Below, one piece after another: positions 1 to 6,754 of a stretch of DNA of 6,754 nt; the first letter of the stretch is position 1; every line of letters begins with the position of its first letter. The notes beneath the pieces are model-generated. The model searched no databases. It saw only the letters and a list, made by a program, of their open reading frames with translations, and was not told the origin of the DNA. Both the position numbers and the translations under genes were made by a program. Location of the stretch: the NCBI GenBank assembly GCA_016763915.1, contig JAESSX010000215.1:1-6754 (forward strand). The letters run 5' to 3'. Source of the stretch: Rhodospirillales bacterium. GTDB taxonomy: Bacteria > Pseudomonadota > Alphaproteobacteria > Rhodospirillales_A > Casp-alpha2.

Positions 1-729
<729 letters not shown>

Positions 730-783
730 TCAGAGGTAACATCCGGGAGGAAAAGGAAAGCGCCTTTTGTGCGTGCGCGTCCC

Positions 784-899
784 TGTCCCTACGCCGGCGT
801 TATCCGGATCAGGTTCGTTGGGTATCCACATTGCCGCCGGATCTTTCGATACGGCGACCGGCGGCGTCTCAGCCCCCTATCGGGGCTCCCCACGGAACA
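784..899 (-). promoter_or_regulatory. TPP (THI-box) riboswitch aptamer
   Basis: On the minus strand the conserved THI-box elements occur in order: GGGGAGCCCC, GGGGGCTGAGA (CTGAGA at 867-872), ATACCC, GAACCTGATCCGG (804-816) and CGCCGGCGTAGGGA. The helices can be drawn. P1 pairs TGTTCC (894-899) with GGGACA (784-789, one G-U). P2 pairs TGGGG with CCCA. P3 is AGCCCC-GATA-GGGGCT. An extra P3a arm is a perfect 8-bp GCCGCCGG/CCGGCGGC stem (858-865 with 833-840). The CTGAGA and CCTGATCCGGATAA segments are the HMP-binding and pyrophosphate-binding cores in this family. It lies 75 bases upstream of thiC on the same strand and should repress thiC when thiamine pyrophosphate is plentiful. Confidence 0.96.
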
Positions 900-904
900 T
901 CCTG

Positions 905-933
905 AATGTGGCCCCGATGGACGCCGGGGTCAA
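905..933 (-). promoter_or_regulatory. Candidate sigma70 promoter for the thiC leader
   Basis: On the minus strand TTGACC (928-933) is separated by exactly 17 bases from CACATT (905-910). The -35 matches the consensus at 5 of 6 positions and the -10 only at 3 of 6. A start 6-8 bases past the -10 falls at about 897-899, which is the first base of riboswitch helix P1, so the transcript would begin almost at the aptamer. The position supports the call; the weak -10 limits confidence. Confidence 0.5.
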
Positions 934-941
934 GGAGAGTC

Positions 942-968
942 CGCACGCCCGTTGACCACGGGGGTGCG
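942..968. repeat. Imperfect 27-bp inverted repeat between the divergent promoters (possible operator)
   Basis: The arms are CGCACGCCCGT (942-952) and ACGGGGGTGCG (958-968), which pair at 10 of 11 positions around the 5-bp centre TGACC. The repeat overlaps the -35 box (952-957) of the rightward promoter and lies 9 bp from the -35 of the leftward thiC promoter. A perfectly placed dyad of this size suggests a site for a dimeric regulator. No regulator gene is in the window, and chance symmetry in GC-rich DNA remains possible. Confidence 0.5.
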
Positions 969-980
969 CATGGGGATACT
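952..980 (+). promoter_or_regulatory. Candidate sigma70 promoter for the receiver-PP2C gene
   Basis: TTGACC (952-957) and GATACT (975-980) are separated by 17 bases, matching the consensus at 5 of 6 and 4 of 6 positions. The predicted start near 987 leaves a leader of about 37 bases before the ATG at 1024. It is oriented away from the thiC promoter; the two -35 boxes are 18 bp apart. Confidence 0.6.
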
Positions 981-990
981 CGGGCGCGCC

Positions 991-1005
991 GCCCCGCGAA
1001 GGGGC
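991..1005 (+). promoter_or_regulatory. GC hairpin in the short leader of the receiver-PP2C gene
   Basis: GCCCC-GCGAA-GGGGC forms a 5-bp all-GC stem a few bases after the predicted transcription start. The same GCCCC strand could instead pair with GGGGC at 1016-1020, which includes the only Shine-Dalgarno-like sequence before the start codon. This is an inference from complementarity only, and such pairs are easy to find in GC-rich DNA. Confidence 0.25.
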
Positions 1006-1023
1006 CGAAAATGTGGGGGCATT

Positions 1024-2166
1024 ATGGCGAAAACCTTGGTGGTGGATGACGACCCGGCGGCCGAAGCTATGTTTTGCGGCGCCGGGGACAATGAATTCGT
1101 GTTTGCGCGCACCGACGAAGAAGCCATAGACATCCTGACCTCGCGCGACGATCTGGATATCGCCATCGTCGCCATCGATTCCGAAACCATCAGCGGCATG
1201 GACCTGTTTTTACGCCTCGACGCCAAAGACGCCCGATTGCCGCGCATTGCGTTGAGCAGCCGGCCGGACATCAACCTGCTGCGCCAGTCGCTGAAGGAGG
1301 GCGCATCGGATTTCCTGGTCAAGCCGGTAACGTCCGGGGAACTGTCGGAGACGTTGGAGCGGGTTTATCAAGTCTGCGAGCGCCGGCGCAACAGCTGGAA
1401 AAATGAAACCGAATTGTCCGCCATTCGCCGCGAGATCGAGATCGCCAGCGAAATCCAGCGCCGCATCTTGCCGCGGCGGTTTCCCGCCATCGACGGCGTC
1501 GACGTGTTCGCCCGCACCCTCCCGGCCAAGGACATGGGCGGCGATTTCTACGACCTGTTCGTGCTGCCCGACGGACAGGTCGGGCTGGTCATCGCCGACG
1601 TTTCCGGCAAGGGCATCCCGGCGGCCTTTTTCATGGCCGTCGCCAGGACCCTGATCCGGGCGACGGCGTTCCATGAGCCGGGGCCGGGGCCGTGCCTGGA
1701 ACAGGTCAATCGCCTTTTGTGCCGCCACGACGTGCCGGGCATGTTCGTGTCGGTGTTTTACGGCGTGCTCGACAAGAAAACGTGGCGGATGGCCTATGCC
1801 AACGGCGGCCATCCGCTGCCGTTGCTGGTGCGCTCCGATGACGGCGGCGGGGCGCGCGGGGTCTCGGCGCTGGAAGACGGCCGGGGCACCCTGCTCGGCA
1901 TCGACGAGGAGCAGACCTACGAAGAAGGAGACCTGACGCTGGCCCCGGGCGACGGCATCTATTTCTACACCGACGGCCTGACGGAAGCTTTTAACGCCGA
2001 ACACCAGGCGTTCGATGAGGCGCGCCTGGTGGCGGCGCTCGGCGGGCAGGGGGCGGCCTCACCCAGCGATCTGGCCGGCGCCGTGTCCCAGGCCCTTGCC
2101 GAATTCGTCGGCGAAGCGCCGCAGCACGACGACATTACGTCGCTGGTCATCAAACGGGTTGAATAA
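1024..2166 (+). CDS. Response-regulator receiver fused to PP2C/SpoIIE-type serine phosphatase (RsbU-like)
   Basis: This 380-residue cytoplasmic signalling protein probably dephosphorylates a phospho-serine protein, such as an anti-sigma-factor antagonist, when its receiver is phosphorylated. The receiver spans about 1-120: acidic cluster D8-D10, phosphoacceptor D52 (IVAIDSETISGMD), conserved S78/S79 and lysine K100 (FLVKPV). A linker rich in charged residues (118-148, likely helical) carries EIASEIQRRILP, typical of the helix before RsbU-type phosphatase domains. The PP2C domain follows at about 150-380, with KDMGGDFYDLF (D174), IADVSGKGIPAAF (D192), YTDGLTEAFN (D317) and HDDIT (D369, D370), so the metal-binding residues look intact. 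The start is the ATG at 1024, which begins the receiver at MAKTLVVDDD; the frame is open much further upstream, but only as a shadow of antisense thiC. The ribosome binding site is weak (GGGGG, 4 bases before the ATG). No partner kinase, antagonist or sigma factor adjoins it, so its target is unknown. Confidence 0.9.
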   Translation: MAKTLVVDDDPAAEAMFCGAGDNEFVFARTDEEAIDILTSRDDLDIAIVAIDSETISGMDLFLRLDAKDARLPRIALSSRPDINLLRQSLKEGASDFLVKPVTSGELSETLERVYQVCERRRNSWKNETELSAIRREIEIASEIQRRILPRRFPAIDGVDVFARTLPAKDMGGDFYDLFVLPDGQVGLVIADVSGKGIPAAFFMAVARTLIRATAFHEPGPGPCLEQVNRLLCRHDVPGMFVSVFYGVLDKKTWRMAYANGGHPLPLLVRSDDGGGARGVSALEDGRGTLLGIDEEQTYEEGDLTLAPGDGIYFYTDGLTEAFNAEHQAFDEARLVAALGGQGAASPSDLAGAVSQALAEFVGEAPQHDDITSLVIKRVE

Positions 2167-2183
2167 AGTCGCCGGTCTTGCCC

Positions 2184-2211
2184 TTGAATCATGGAAAAAT
2201 AGTAACACATT
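2184..2211 (+). promoter_or_regulatory. Weak promoter candidate for the efflux operon in the 89-bp gap
   Basis: The gap between the phosphatase stop and the adaptor start is locally AT-richer than its surroundings. TTGAAT (2184-2189), 16 bases, then CACATT (2206-2211) is the best pair seen; an alternative is TTGCCC (2178-2183) with TAGTAA (2200-2205). Both are poor matches. No strong hairpin with a T-run ends the phosphatase gene, so readthrough into the efflux genes is also possible. Confidence 0.25.
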
Positions 2212-2255
2212 GAGACGACCCATACTTCCCACGAACAGTCCGCAAACGGCTTGCC

Positions 2256-3248
2256 ATGACGATTTTGAAACGATACCCCGGAAAACGAATCCTGCCGGCC
2301 CTGGCCGTCGCCGCGGCAATGCTGACGGTGACCGCAGCGGCGGCGGAAACGGCCCTGAAGGTATCGCCGGTCCTGGTCGAGGACATGAAAGCGGTGTTCG
2401 CCACGGTCGAGACCACCGACGTGGCGAGCGCGCGGGCGCGCATCGGCGGCACGGTGACCCGGTTGAGCGTCGACGAGGGCGCCGCGGTCAGGGAGGGCCA
2501 GGTCATCGCCGTGGTCGGCGATCCCAAGATCGGGTTTCGCATGGATGCCTTGCGGTCCCGGGTCGAGTCCATGAAATCGCAAAAAGACCTCGCCGCGACC
2601 ACTTTGGCGCGGTCGCGCAAACTGCTTAAAAGCGGCGCCATTCCACAGAAACGCCTGGATGAGGCTTTGAGCGCATTCAATGTCGCCGAGCGGGAATTGA
2701 AGGCCTTGCAGTCCGAATATGCCCTGGCGTCGCGCCAGCGGGACGAAGGCGTCGTCAGGGCGCCGTCGTCGGGCCGGGTGACCAGGGTTCATGTTATCCA
2801 GGGCGCGGTCATCCTGGCCGGGGAAACGGTCGCCACCATCGCCGCCCGGGGATTTATCCTGCGCCTTAGCGTGCCCGAACGCCACGCGCGGTTCATCCGT
2901 GTCGGCGATGCGGTCTATGTCGGCGACCAGGACGCCCGCACCGGCCTTGTCCGCCAGGTCTATCCGGAAATCCGCCGGGGCCGCGTCGTCGCCGATGTTA
3001 CGGTGCCGGGGCTTGGCGACTTTTTCGTCGGCGAACGGGTCCGGGTGCGGGTCAGCGCCGGCAAACGCGAAACCATCGTGATCCCCGGCGGCTACCTGTT
3101 CCAGCGATACGGCCTGACCTTCGCGACATTGAAAGGCGGCGTCCAGATCGTCGTTCAGCCGGGCATGGCGCGCCCGGACGGGGTCGAAATCCTGTCCGGC
3201 CTCCGGCCCGGGGATGAACTGATCCGCCCGGTTGCGACCGGACCATGA
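2256..3248 (+). CDS. RND efflux periplasmic adaptor (membrane fusion protein, HlyD/AcrA family)
   Basis: A 330-residue adaptor that would bridge the inner-membrane RND pump to an outer-membrane channel. Residues 1-30 form a Sec signal peptide: KRYPGKR, a hydrophobic core, then AAAA-ET with likely cleavage near residue 30. There is no lipobox cysteine. The first lipoyl half (about 58-90, with SARARIGGTVTRLSVDEGAAV) and second half (165-198, with VRAPSSGRVTRVHVIQGAVI) flank a helical hairpin (about 94-163) containing KSGAIPQKRLDEA, a typical adaptor hairpin motif. The beta-barrel (about 200-270) and membrane-proximal region (270-330, with FQRYGLTFATLKGG and GLRPGDELI) complete the family order. 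It has no good Shine-Dalgarno; the start is chosen because it yields the whole signal peptide. Its stop overlaps the permease ATG (ATGA), implying translational coupling. The substrate cannot be told from sequence, and no outer-membrane channel gene follows. Confidence 0.92.
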   Translation: MTILKRYPGKRILPALAVAAAMLTVTAAAAETALKVSPVLVEDMKAVFATVETTDVASARARIGGTVTRLSVDEGAAVREGQVIAVVGDPKIGFRMDALRSRVESMKSQKDLAATTLARSRKLLKSGAIPQKRLDEALSAFNVAERELKALQSEYALASRQRDEGVVRAPSSGRVTRVHVIQGAVILAGETVATIAARGFILRLSVPERHARFIRVGDAVYVGDQDARTGLVRQVYPEIRRGRVVADVTVPGLGDFFVGERVRVRVSAGKRETIVIPGGYLFQRYGLTFATLKGGVQIVVQPGMARPDGVEILSGLRPGDELIRPVATGP

Positions 3249-5878
3249 AGCTCGGTATATCCGGAAGCCTGACCAAGGCCTTTATCCAATCGCCGTTGAC
3301 GCCGCTGGTGTTGCTGACGTCGCTGGCGGTCGGGTTTTTCGCCCTGTTGGTTCTGCCGCGCGAGGAAGAACCCCAGATCAGCGTGCCGATGGTCGATATC
3401 ATGATCCAGGCCAACGGCTACAAGGCCACCGACGCCGTCGAACTGGTGACCGAGCCCCTGGAAGACATCATCAAGGGCATCAATAAAGTCGAACACGTCT
3501 ATTCGCTGAGCGAGGACGACCGTGTCGTGGTCACCGCGCGCTTCGAGGTCGGCACGTCCGAAGACGTCGCCATCCTGCGCGTGCACGATGAAATCCGCGC
3601 CAATATGAACCGCCTGCCGGTGGGCATCCCGGAACCGTTGATCGTCGGGCGCGGCATCAACGACGTGCCGATGGTGACGCTGACCCTGAAAGCGAAAGCC
3701 CCGGTCGCCGATCGCTGGAACGACAACGCGCTCTACGATGTCGCCGAGGAACTGTTGTTTGAGCTGGTCAAGGTCAAGGACGTCGGCCTGACCTTTATCG
3801 CCGGCGGCCGCCCCGGGCAGATCCGCGTCGAGCCCGACCCGGAACGCCTGTCGCTCTACGGCGTCACCCTCAATCAACTGGTGGATAAGGTCAGAAACGC
3901 CAACCGCTCGTTCCTGTTGGGCAAGACCCGCGACGCCGGGCGGGCGGTGTCCGTGGTCGCCGGACAAACCCTGGAGGGCGTGCCCGATATCGGCATGCTG
4001 CTGATTACGGCGCGCGACGGCCGCCCGGTCTACGTGCGCGACGTGGCCGATGTCGTGGTCGGCTCGAAACCTCTTGAACACCGGGTCTGGCATGTTGAAA
4101 AAGACGCCGCCGGACAATGGCGCCAACGGCCGGCGGTGACCATCGCCCTGGCCAAGCGCGGGGGCGCCAACGCGGTTGTCGTCGCCGATGAAATTCTGGC
4201 CCGGCTGGACACGGTCCGGGGCCGTCTGGTGCCGCCGGGGGTCGATGTCGTGGTGACCCGGAATTACGGCGCCACGGCGCTGGAGAAATCCGACGAGTTG
4301 CTGTTCCACTTAGGATTGGCGACCCTTTCCATCGTGTTGCTGGTATCCGTGGCGTTGGGCTGGCGCGAGGGCGGGGTGGTTCTGGTGGTGGTGCCGACGA
4401 CCATTCTGCTGACCCTGTTCGCGTCATGGATGATGGGCTACACCATCAACCGGGTCAGCCTGTTCGCGTTGATCTTTTCCATCGGCATCATGGTCGATGA
4501 CGCCATCGTGGTGATCGAAAATATCGCCCGCCATTGGGCCCGGGGCGGCATTCGCACGCCGTTGAAATCGACCATAGAAGCCGTCGCCGAAGTCGGCAAC
4601 CCGACGATCATCGCGACCCTGGCCATTGTCGCCGCCCTGTTGCCGATGATGTTCGTATCCGGGCTGATGGGGCCGTACATGAGTCCGATCCCGGCCAATG
4701 CCTCGGCGGCGATGGTGATTTCGTTCTTCGTCGCCGTCATCATCACGCCGTGGCTGTTGCTCAAGTTCGCGTCCGGAAAAGGCGCCAAGGCAGACGGCCA
4801 TCACGGCCATGAAGAGGACGACACCGGCGGCCGTATGGGCCGGTTTTACCTGAAGCTGGCGACGCCGTTGCTGACCGGCCGGGCGCGGTCGATCAAATTC
4901 CTCGTTGCCGTCGGTCTGGCGACGGTGGCGGTGATGGGCCTGTTCGCGACCCGGGACGTTACCGTCAAACTGCTGCCCTTCGACAACAAGTCCGAATTGC
5001 AGATCGTCGTCGACCTGCCGGAAGGCTCGTCCCTGGAGGATACCGAACGCGTATTGAGCGACGCCGCGCGCCGGCTCGGGGGGGTGGCCGAAATCACGCA
5101 CATGCAGATCTATGCCGGCACCGCCGTGCCGTTCAATTTCAACGGCCTGGTGCGGCACTATTACCTGCGGTCCGAGCCGTGGCAGGGGGATTTGCAGATC
5201 AACCTGAAACCGAAGCAGGACCGCGACCGGCAAAGCCACGCGGTGGCGCTGGAGGTTCGCCGCCTGATCCGTGACGTGGCGGCGCCCGAGGGCACGGCCA
5301 TCAAGGTCGTCGAGGTGCCGCCGGGGCCGCCCGCGCTGGCGACGTTGATGGCCGAAATCTACGGCCCCGATCAGGCCAGCCGCCGCGCGGCCGCGCGCAA
5401 GGTCCGCGAGGCCTTCGAAGCGGTCGATTTCATCGTCGACGTCGATGATTCCCTGGGCCAGCCGCCGCAACGCCTGCGCTTCGAAATCGACCAGCAGAAC
5501 CTGGAGTTCCACGGCGTTCAGGAAAACGCGCTGTACGATACGCTGCAGGCCCTGTTCGTCGGCGTCAACGTCGGCTATTCGCAACGCGGGTCGGGCGTCA
5601 ACCCGGTCGAAATTACCGTGCGCCTGCCGAAGAGTGCGCTGACGTTAAGCGAAAGAATTCTCGCCACCCCTGTTCCAGCCCCCGGCGAAGCCGCCGACAC
5701 GGGCCGGGTGGTGGAACTGGGCGACGTGGTGACGTTGACGCGCGAGCGCGCGTCCTATCCCCTGTTCCGGCGCGACGGCTACTTCGCTGAAATCGTCACC
5801 GCCGAGATGGCCGGGCGCTTCGAGGCCCCCATCTACGGCATGTTCGCCGTTGAAGACAAGCTGGCGGATATCGACTGA
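3245..5878 (+). CDS. RND (HAE1-type) efflux permease, N-terminal 877 residues ending at an in-frame UGA
   Basis: This is most of an inner-membrane proton-driven RND pump. Visible in order: TM1 (about 19-37), first periplasmic region (38-350, including EEPQISVPMVDI), TM2 (353-371), TM3 (376-397), TM4 (402-430) carrying the proton-relay pair D418-D419 in GIMVDDAIVVIENI, TM5 (451-475), TM6 (487-507), a cytoplasmic loop, TM7 (549-567), and a second periplasmic region from about 570. The start ATG overlaps the adaptor stop by four bases. RND permeases are usually about 1,000-1,080 residues. This frame stops at KLADID-UGA, about 40 residues before TM8, and the missing part continues in the same frame directly after the stop. 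The TM6-TM7 loop holds an unusual DGHHGHEEDD stretch (517-526). Family identity is certain. If the UGA is real and not read through, the product lacks TM8-12 and should be non-functional alone. Confidence 0.93.
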   Translation: MKLGISGSLTKAFIQSPLTPLVLLTSLAVGFFALLVLPREEEPQISVPMVDIMIQANGYKATDAVELVTEPLEDIIKGINKVEHVYSLSEDDRVVVTARFEVGTSEDVAILRVHDEIRANMNRLPVGIPEPLIVGRGINDVPMVTLTLKAKAPVADRWNDNALYDVAEELLFELVKVKDVGLTFIAGGRPGQIRVEPDPERLSLYGVTLNQLVDKVRNANRSFLLGKTRDAGRAVSVVAGQTLEGVPDIGMLLITARDGRPVYVRDVADVVVGSKPLEHRVWHVEKDAAGQWRQRPAVTIALAKRGGANAVVVADEILARLDTVRGRLVPPGVDVVVTRNYGATALEKSDELLFHLGLATLSIVLLVSVALGWREGGVVLVVVPTTILLTLFASWMMGYTINRVSLFALIFSIGIMVDDAIVVIENIARHWARGGIRTPLKSTIEAVAEVGNPTIIATLAIVAALLPMMFVSGLMGPYMSPIPANASAAMVISFFVAVIITPWLLLKFASGKGAKADGHHGHEEDDTGGRMGRFYLKLATPLLTGRARSIKFLVAVGLATVAVMGLFATRDVTVKLLPFDNKSELQIVVDLPEGSSLEDTERVLSDAARRLGGVAEITHMQIYAGTAVPFNFNGLVRHYYLRSEPWQGDLQINLKPKQDRDRQSHAVALEVRRLIRDVAAPEGTAIKVVEVPPGPPALATLMAEIYGPDQASRRAAARKVREAFEAVDFIVDVDDSLGQPPQRLRFEIDQQNLEFHGVQENALYDTLQALFVGVNVGYSQRGSGVNPVEITVRLPKSALTLSERILATPVPAPGEAADTGRVVELGDVVTLTRERASYPLFRRDGYFAEIVTAEMAGRFEAPIYGMFAVEDKLADID
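5876..5878 (+). other. In-frame UGA interrupting the RND permease (TGG-to-TGA nonsense, readthrough or sequence error)
   Basis: The codons run ATC GAC TGA GGC CGG GCC GGC ATG CCG GAC, so the reading frame before and after the stop is the same: a point change, not a frameshift. Related permeases, from memory, have a Trp at or near this place (ID-W-G), and TGG would restore it with one base. Joined across the stop, the protein would be about 1,087 residues with 12 membrane segments. UGA is the normal terminator of the adaptor gene and of this permease itself, so general reassignment of UGA to Trp is unlikely. A 12-bp palindrome CCGGCATGCCGG (5886-5897) follows 7 bases later. Confidence 0.85.
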
Positions 5879-5890
5879 GGCCGGGCCGGC

Positions 5891-6508
5891 ATGCCGGACA
5901 TTTCCTATTACGGACAGCCGAAAGACGAAAGCCGCGTCACCCTGTTGTGGGATGGGGAATGGGAAGTCACCTACGTGACCTTCCGCGATATGGGGCTGGC
6001 TTTCATTTTCGCGCTGTTCGGCATTTACCTGCTGGTGGTCGGCCAGTTCGGCAGTTTCAAGCTGCCGCTGGTGATCCTGACGCCGGTGCCGCTGACGTTG
6101 ATCGGGATCATGATCGGCCACTGGATGTTTTCGGCCCCGTTCAGCGCCACGTCGATGATCGGATTTATCGCGCTGGCCGGGATCATCGTGCGCAATTCGA
6201 TCCTTCTGGTGGATTTCATCCGCCAGCGCCAGGGCCAGGGCGTGGCCTTGCGCCAGGTGCTGCTGGAAGCCGGCGCCATCCGTTTCAAGCCGATTTTCCT
6301 GACCGCCGTGGCGGCCATGATCGGCGGCCTTTTCATCCTCGCCGATCCGATTTTCCAGGGTCTGGCGATTTCGCTGGTGTTCGGGCTGGCATCGTCGACG
6401 GCGCTGACGTTGCTGGTGATCCCTGCCATTTATATCGTTCTGCGCGACGATGGGCGGGAATTGCCGCAATCCCCGGCGCAGACGGGCGTTACGCCGCCGG
6501 CAAGCTGA
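5891..6508 (+). CDS. RND efflux permease, C-terminal 205 residues (second half of the interrupted pump)
   Basis: This segment completes the permease of the preceding frame. It starts in the last periplasmic stretch (SYYGQPKDESR, LLWDGEWEVTYVTFRDMG at about 24-41) and contains TM8 (40-58), TM9 (61-83), TM10 (88-113, IALAGIIVRNSILLVDFI), TM11 (137-158) and TM12 (160-186), followed by a short cytoplasmic tail. ATG at 5891 is the first start after the UGA. GAGG at 5877-5880 overlaps the stop codon and lies 10 bases upstream, so reinitiation is conceivable. As a separate protein, however, it would need about 35 polar residues outside the membrane without a signal peptide, which argues that it evolved as part of one chain. 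The last 20 bp overlap the convergent kinase gene. Best read as the downstream part of a single interrupted gene (3245-6508). Confidence 0.85.
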   Translation: MPDISYYGQPKDESRVTLLWDGEWEVTYVTFRDMGLAFIFALFGIYLLVVGQFGSFKLPLVILTPVPLTLIGIMIGHWMFSAPFSATSMIGFIALAGIIVRNSILLVDFIRQRQGQGVALRQVLLEAGAIRFKPIFLTAVAAMIGGLFILADPIFQGLAISLVFGLASSTALTLLVIPAIYIVLRDDGRELPQSPAQTGVTPPAS

Positions 6509-6754
6509 AGCCGAAGGTGGAGCCTTGGCCGACGGTGCTTTCGATGGAAATTTCGCCGCCGTGTATTTTCACCAGTTCCTTGCACAAATGAAGGCCGAGC
6601 CCGGTTCCGACCTCGCCCCCGGTGCCCTTGGTCGAGGTTTTTTCCTCGATCAGGAATAGCTGTTCGATTTTTTCAGGCGGGATGCCGACGCCGTTGTCGG
6701 TCACGGCGACATCTATCCGGTCGCCGTTTTTGTTGAGCGTGAGGGTAATTTCGC
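6489..6754 (-). CDS. Sensor histidine kinase, C-terminal ATPase end (gene continues off the right edge)
   Basis: The minus-strand frame is open from the window edge (first full codon at 6750-6752) to the TAA at 6489-6491, giving 87 residues. It carries the catalytic half of a HATPase_c domain: the G1 box DNGVGIP, an F-box region LFLIEEKTSTKGTGGE, the G2 box GTGLGL, then HLCKELVKIHGGEISIESTVGQGSTF and FSLP at the terminus. This ending is typical of PAS- or receiver-linked two-component kinases. The phosphorylated His, N box and sensor are outside the window. The internal GTG at 6702-6704 is not the start; it codes Val in the strand just before the G1 box. It faces the efflux operon tail to tail, so a functional link is not implied. 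Whether it phosphorylates the receiver-PP2C protein upstream cannot be judged. Confidence 0.9.
   Translation of the reverse strand, partial: EITLTLNKNGDRIDVAVTDNGVGIPPEKIEQLFLIEEKTSTKGTGGEVGTGLGLHLCKELVKIHGGEISIESTVGQGSTFGFSLPAA

Noticed and set aside
751..768. Terminator-like hairpin AAAAGG/CCTTTT in the thiC leader
   Set aside because: The stem is only 6 bp with two GC pairs and has no following U-run, so it is too weak to be called a terminator; translational control fits better.
912..929. CCCCG/CGGGG inverted repeat in the thiC promoter spacer
   Set aside because: A 5-bp all-GC match with an 8-base gap is expected often at this base composition, and it has no clear placement relative to the promoter boxes.
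4424..5584. Long open frame (386 codons) on the minus strand opposite the permease, with similar ones at 3155-4309 and 1965-2885
   Set aside because: They lie antisense to strongly recognisable RND, adaptor and phosphatase coding sequence; their translations are rich in His, Arg, Gln and Asp with no domain motif, typical of shadows in GC-rich DNA.
5876..5878. UGA read as tryptophan by a reassigned code, or as selenocysteine
   Set aside because: UGA serves as a normal stop for the adaptor and for the permease end, all other Trp codons seen are TGG, and RND pumps have no catalytic selenocysteine; no SECIS-like structure was recognised.
6489..6704. Small 71-residue kinase-like gene starting at a GTG
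   Set aside because: The frame stays open to the window edge and the upstream residues continue the ATPase fold, so this is the end of a larger gene and not a small ORF.

Overview
This 6.75-kb, GC-rich window looks like ordinary chromosome from an alphaproteobacterium. That placement is an inference from the third-position GC bias, the style of the ThiC and RND proteins, and a receiver-PP2C signalling protein; no rRNA or other marker is present. There are five gene loci: the 5' part of thiC (minus strand, running off the left edge), a receiver-PP2C phosphatase gene (plus), a two-component RND efflux operon (plus), and the 3' end of a sensor histidine kinase (minus, running off the right edge).

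Left part (1-1023). thiC is read leftwards from 708 and is preceded by a well-formed TPP riboswitch (784-899, minus). A promoter candidate lies directly at the aptamer's 5' edge. The 315 bases between thiC and the next gene hold, from left to right, the riboswitch expression platform with the thiC Shine-Dalgarno, the aptamer, the thiC promoter, a 27-bp imperfect inverted repeat, and a divergent sigma70-type promoter whose -35 box lies inside that repeat. The divergent promoter should drive the phosphatase gene.

Middle (1024-2166). A 380-residue protein joins an N-terminal response-regulator receiver to a C-terminal PP2C/SpoIIE-type serine phosphatase (RsbU-like). Its key residues are intact. 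It probably turns a phosphorelay signal into dephosphorylation of an anti-sigma-factor antagonist or a similar target that lies outside the window.

Right part (2256-6508). A periplasmic adaptor with a signal peptide overlaps an RND inner-membrane permease by four bases (ATGA). The permease reading frame is broken by one in-frame UGA at 5876-5878, where a Trp codon (UGG) would be expected, after residue 877 of about 1,087. The same frame continues immediately and encodes the rest of the second periplasmic region and transmembrane segments 8-12. An ATG at 5891 with a GAGG upstream could restart translation. This is the most notable feature of the window: a recent nonsense mutation, a sequencing error, a readthrough site, or a split transporter. 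The permease tail overlaps the convergent histidine kinase gene by 20 bp, so the two genes share their 3' ends and no intergenic terminator fits between them.

No mobile element, CRISPR array, tRNA or rRNA was seen. No clearly novel multi-gene system is evident; the interesting points are the interrupted permease, the shared riboswitch/divergent-promoter region and its symmetry, and a repeat linking the thiC Shine-Dalgarno to the riboswitch.
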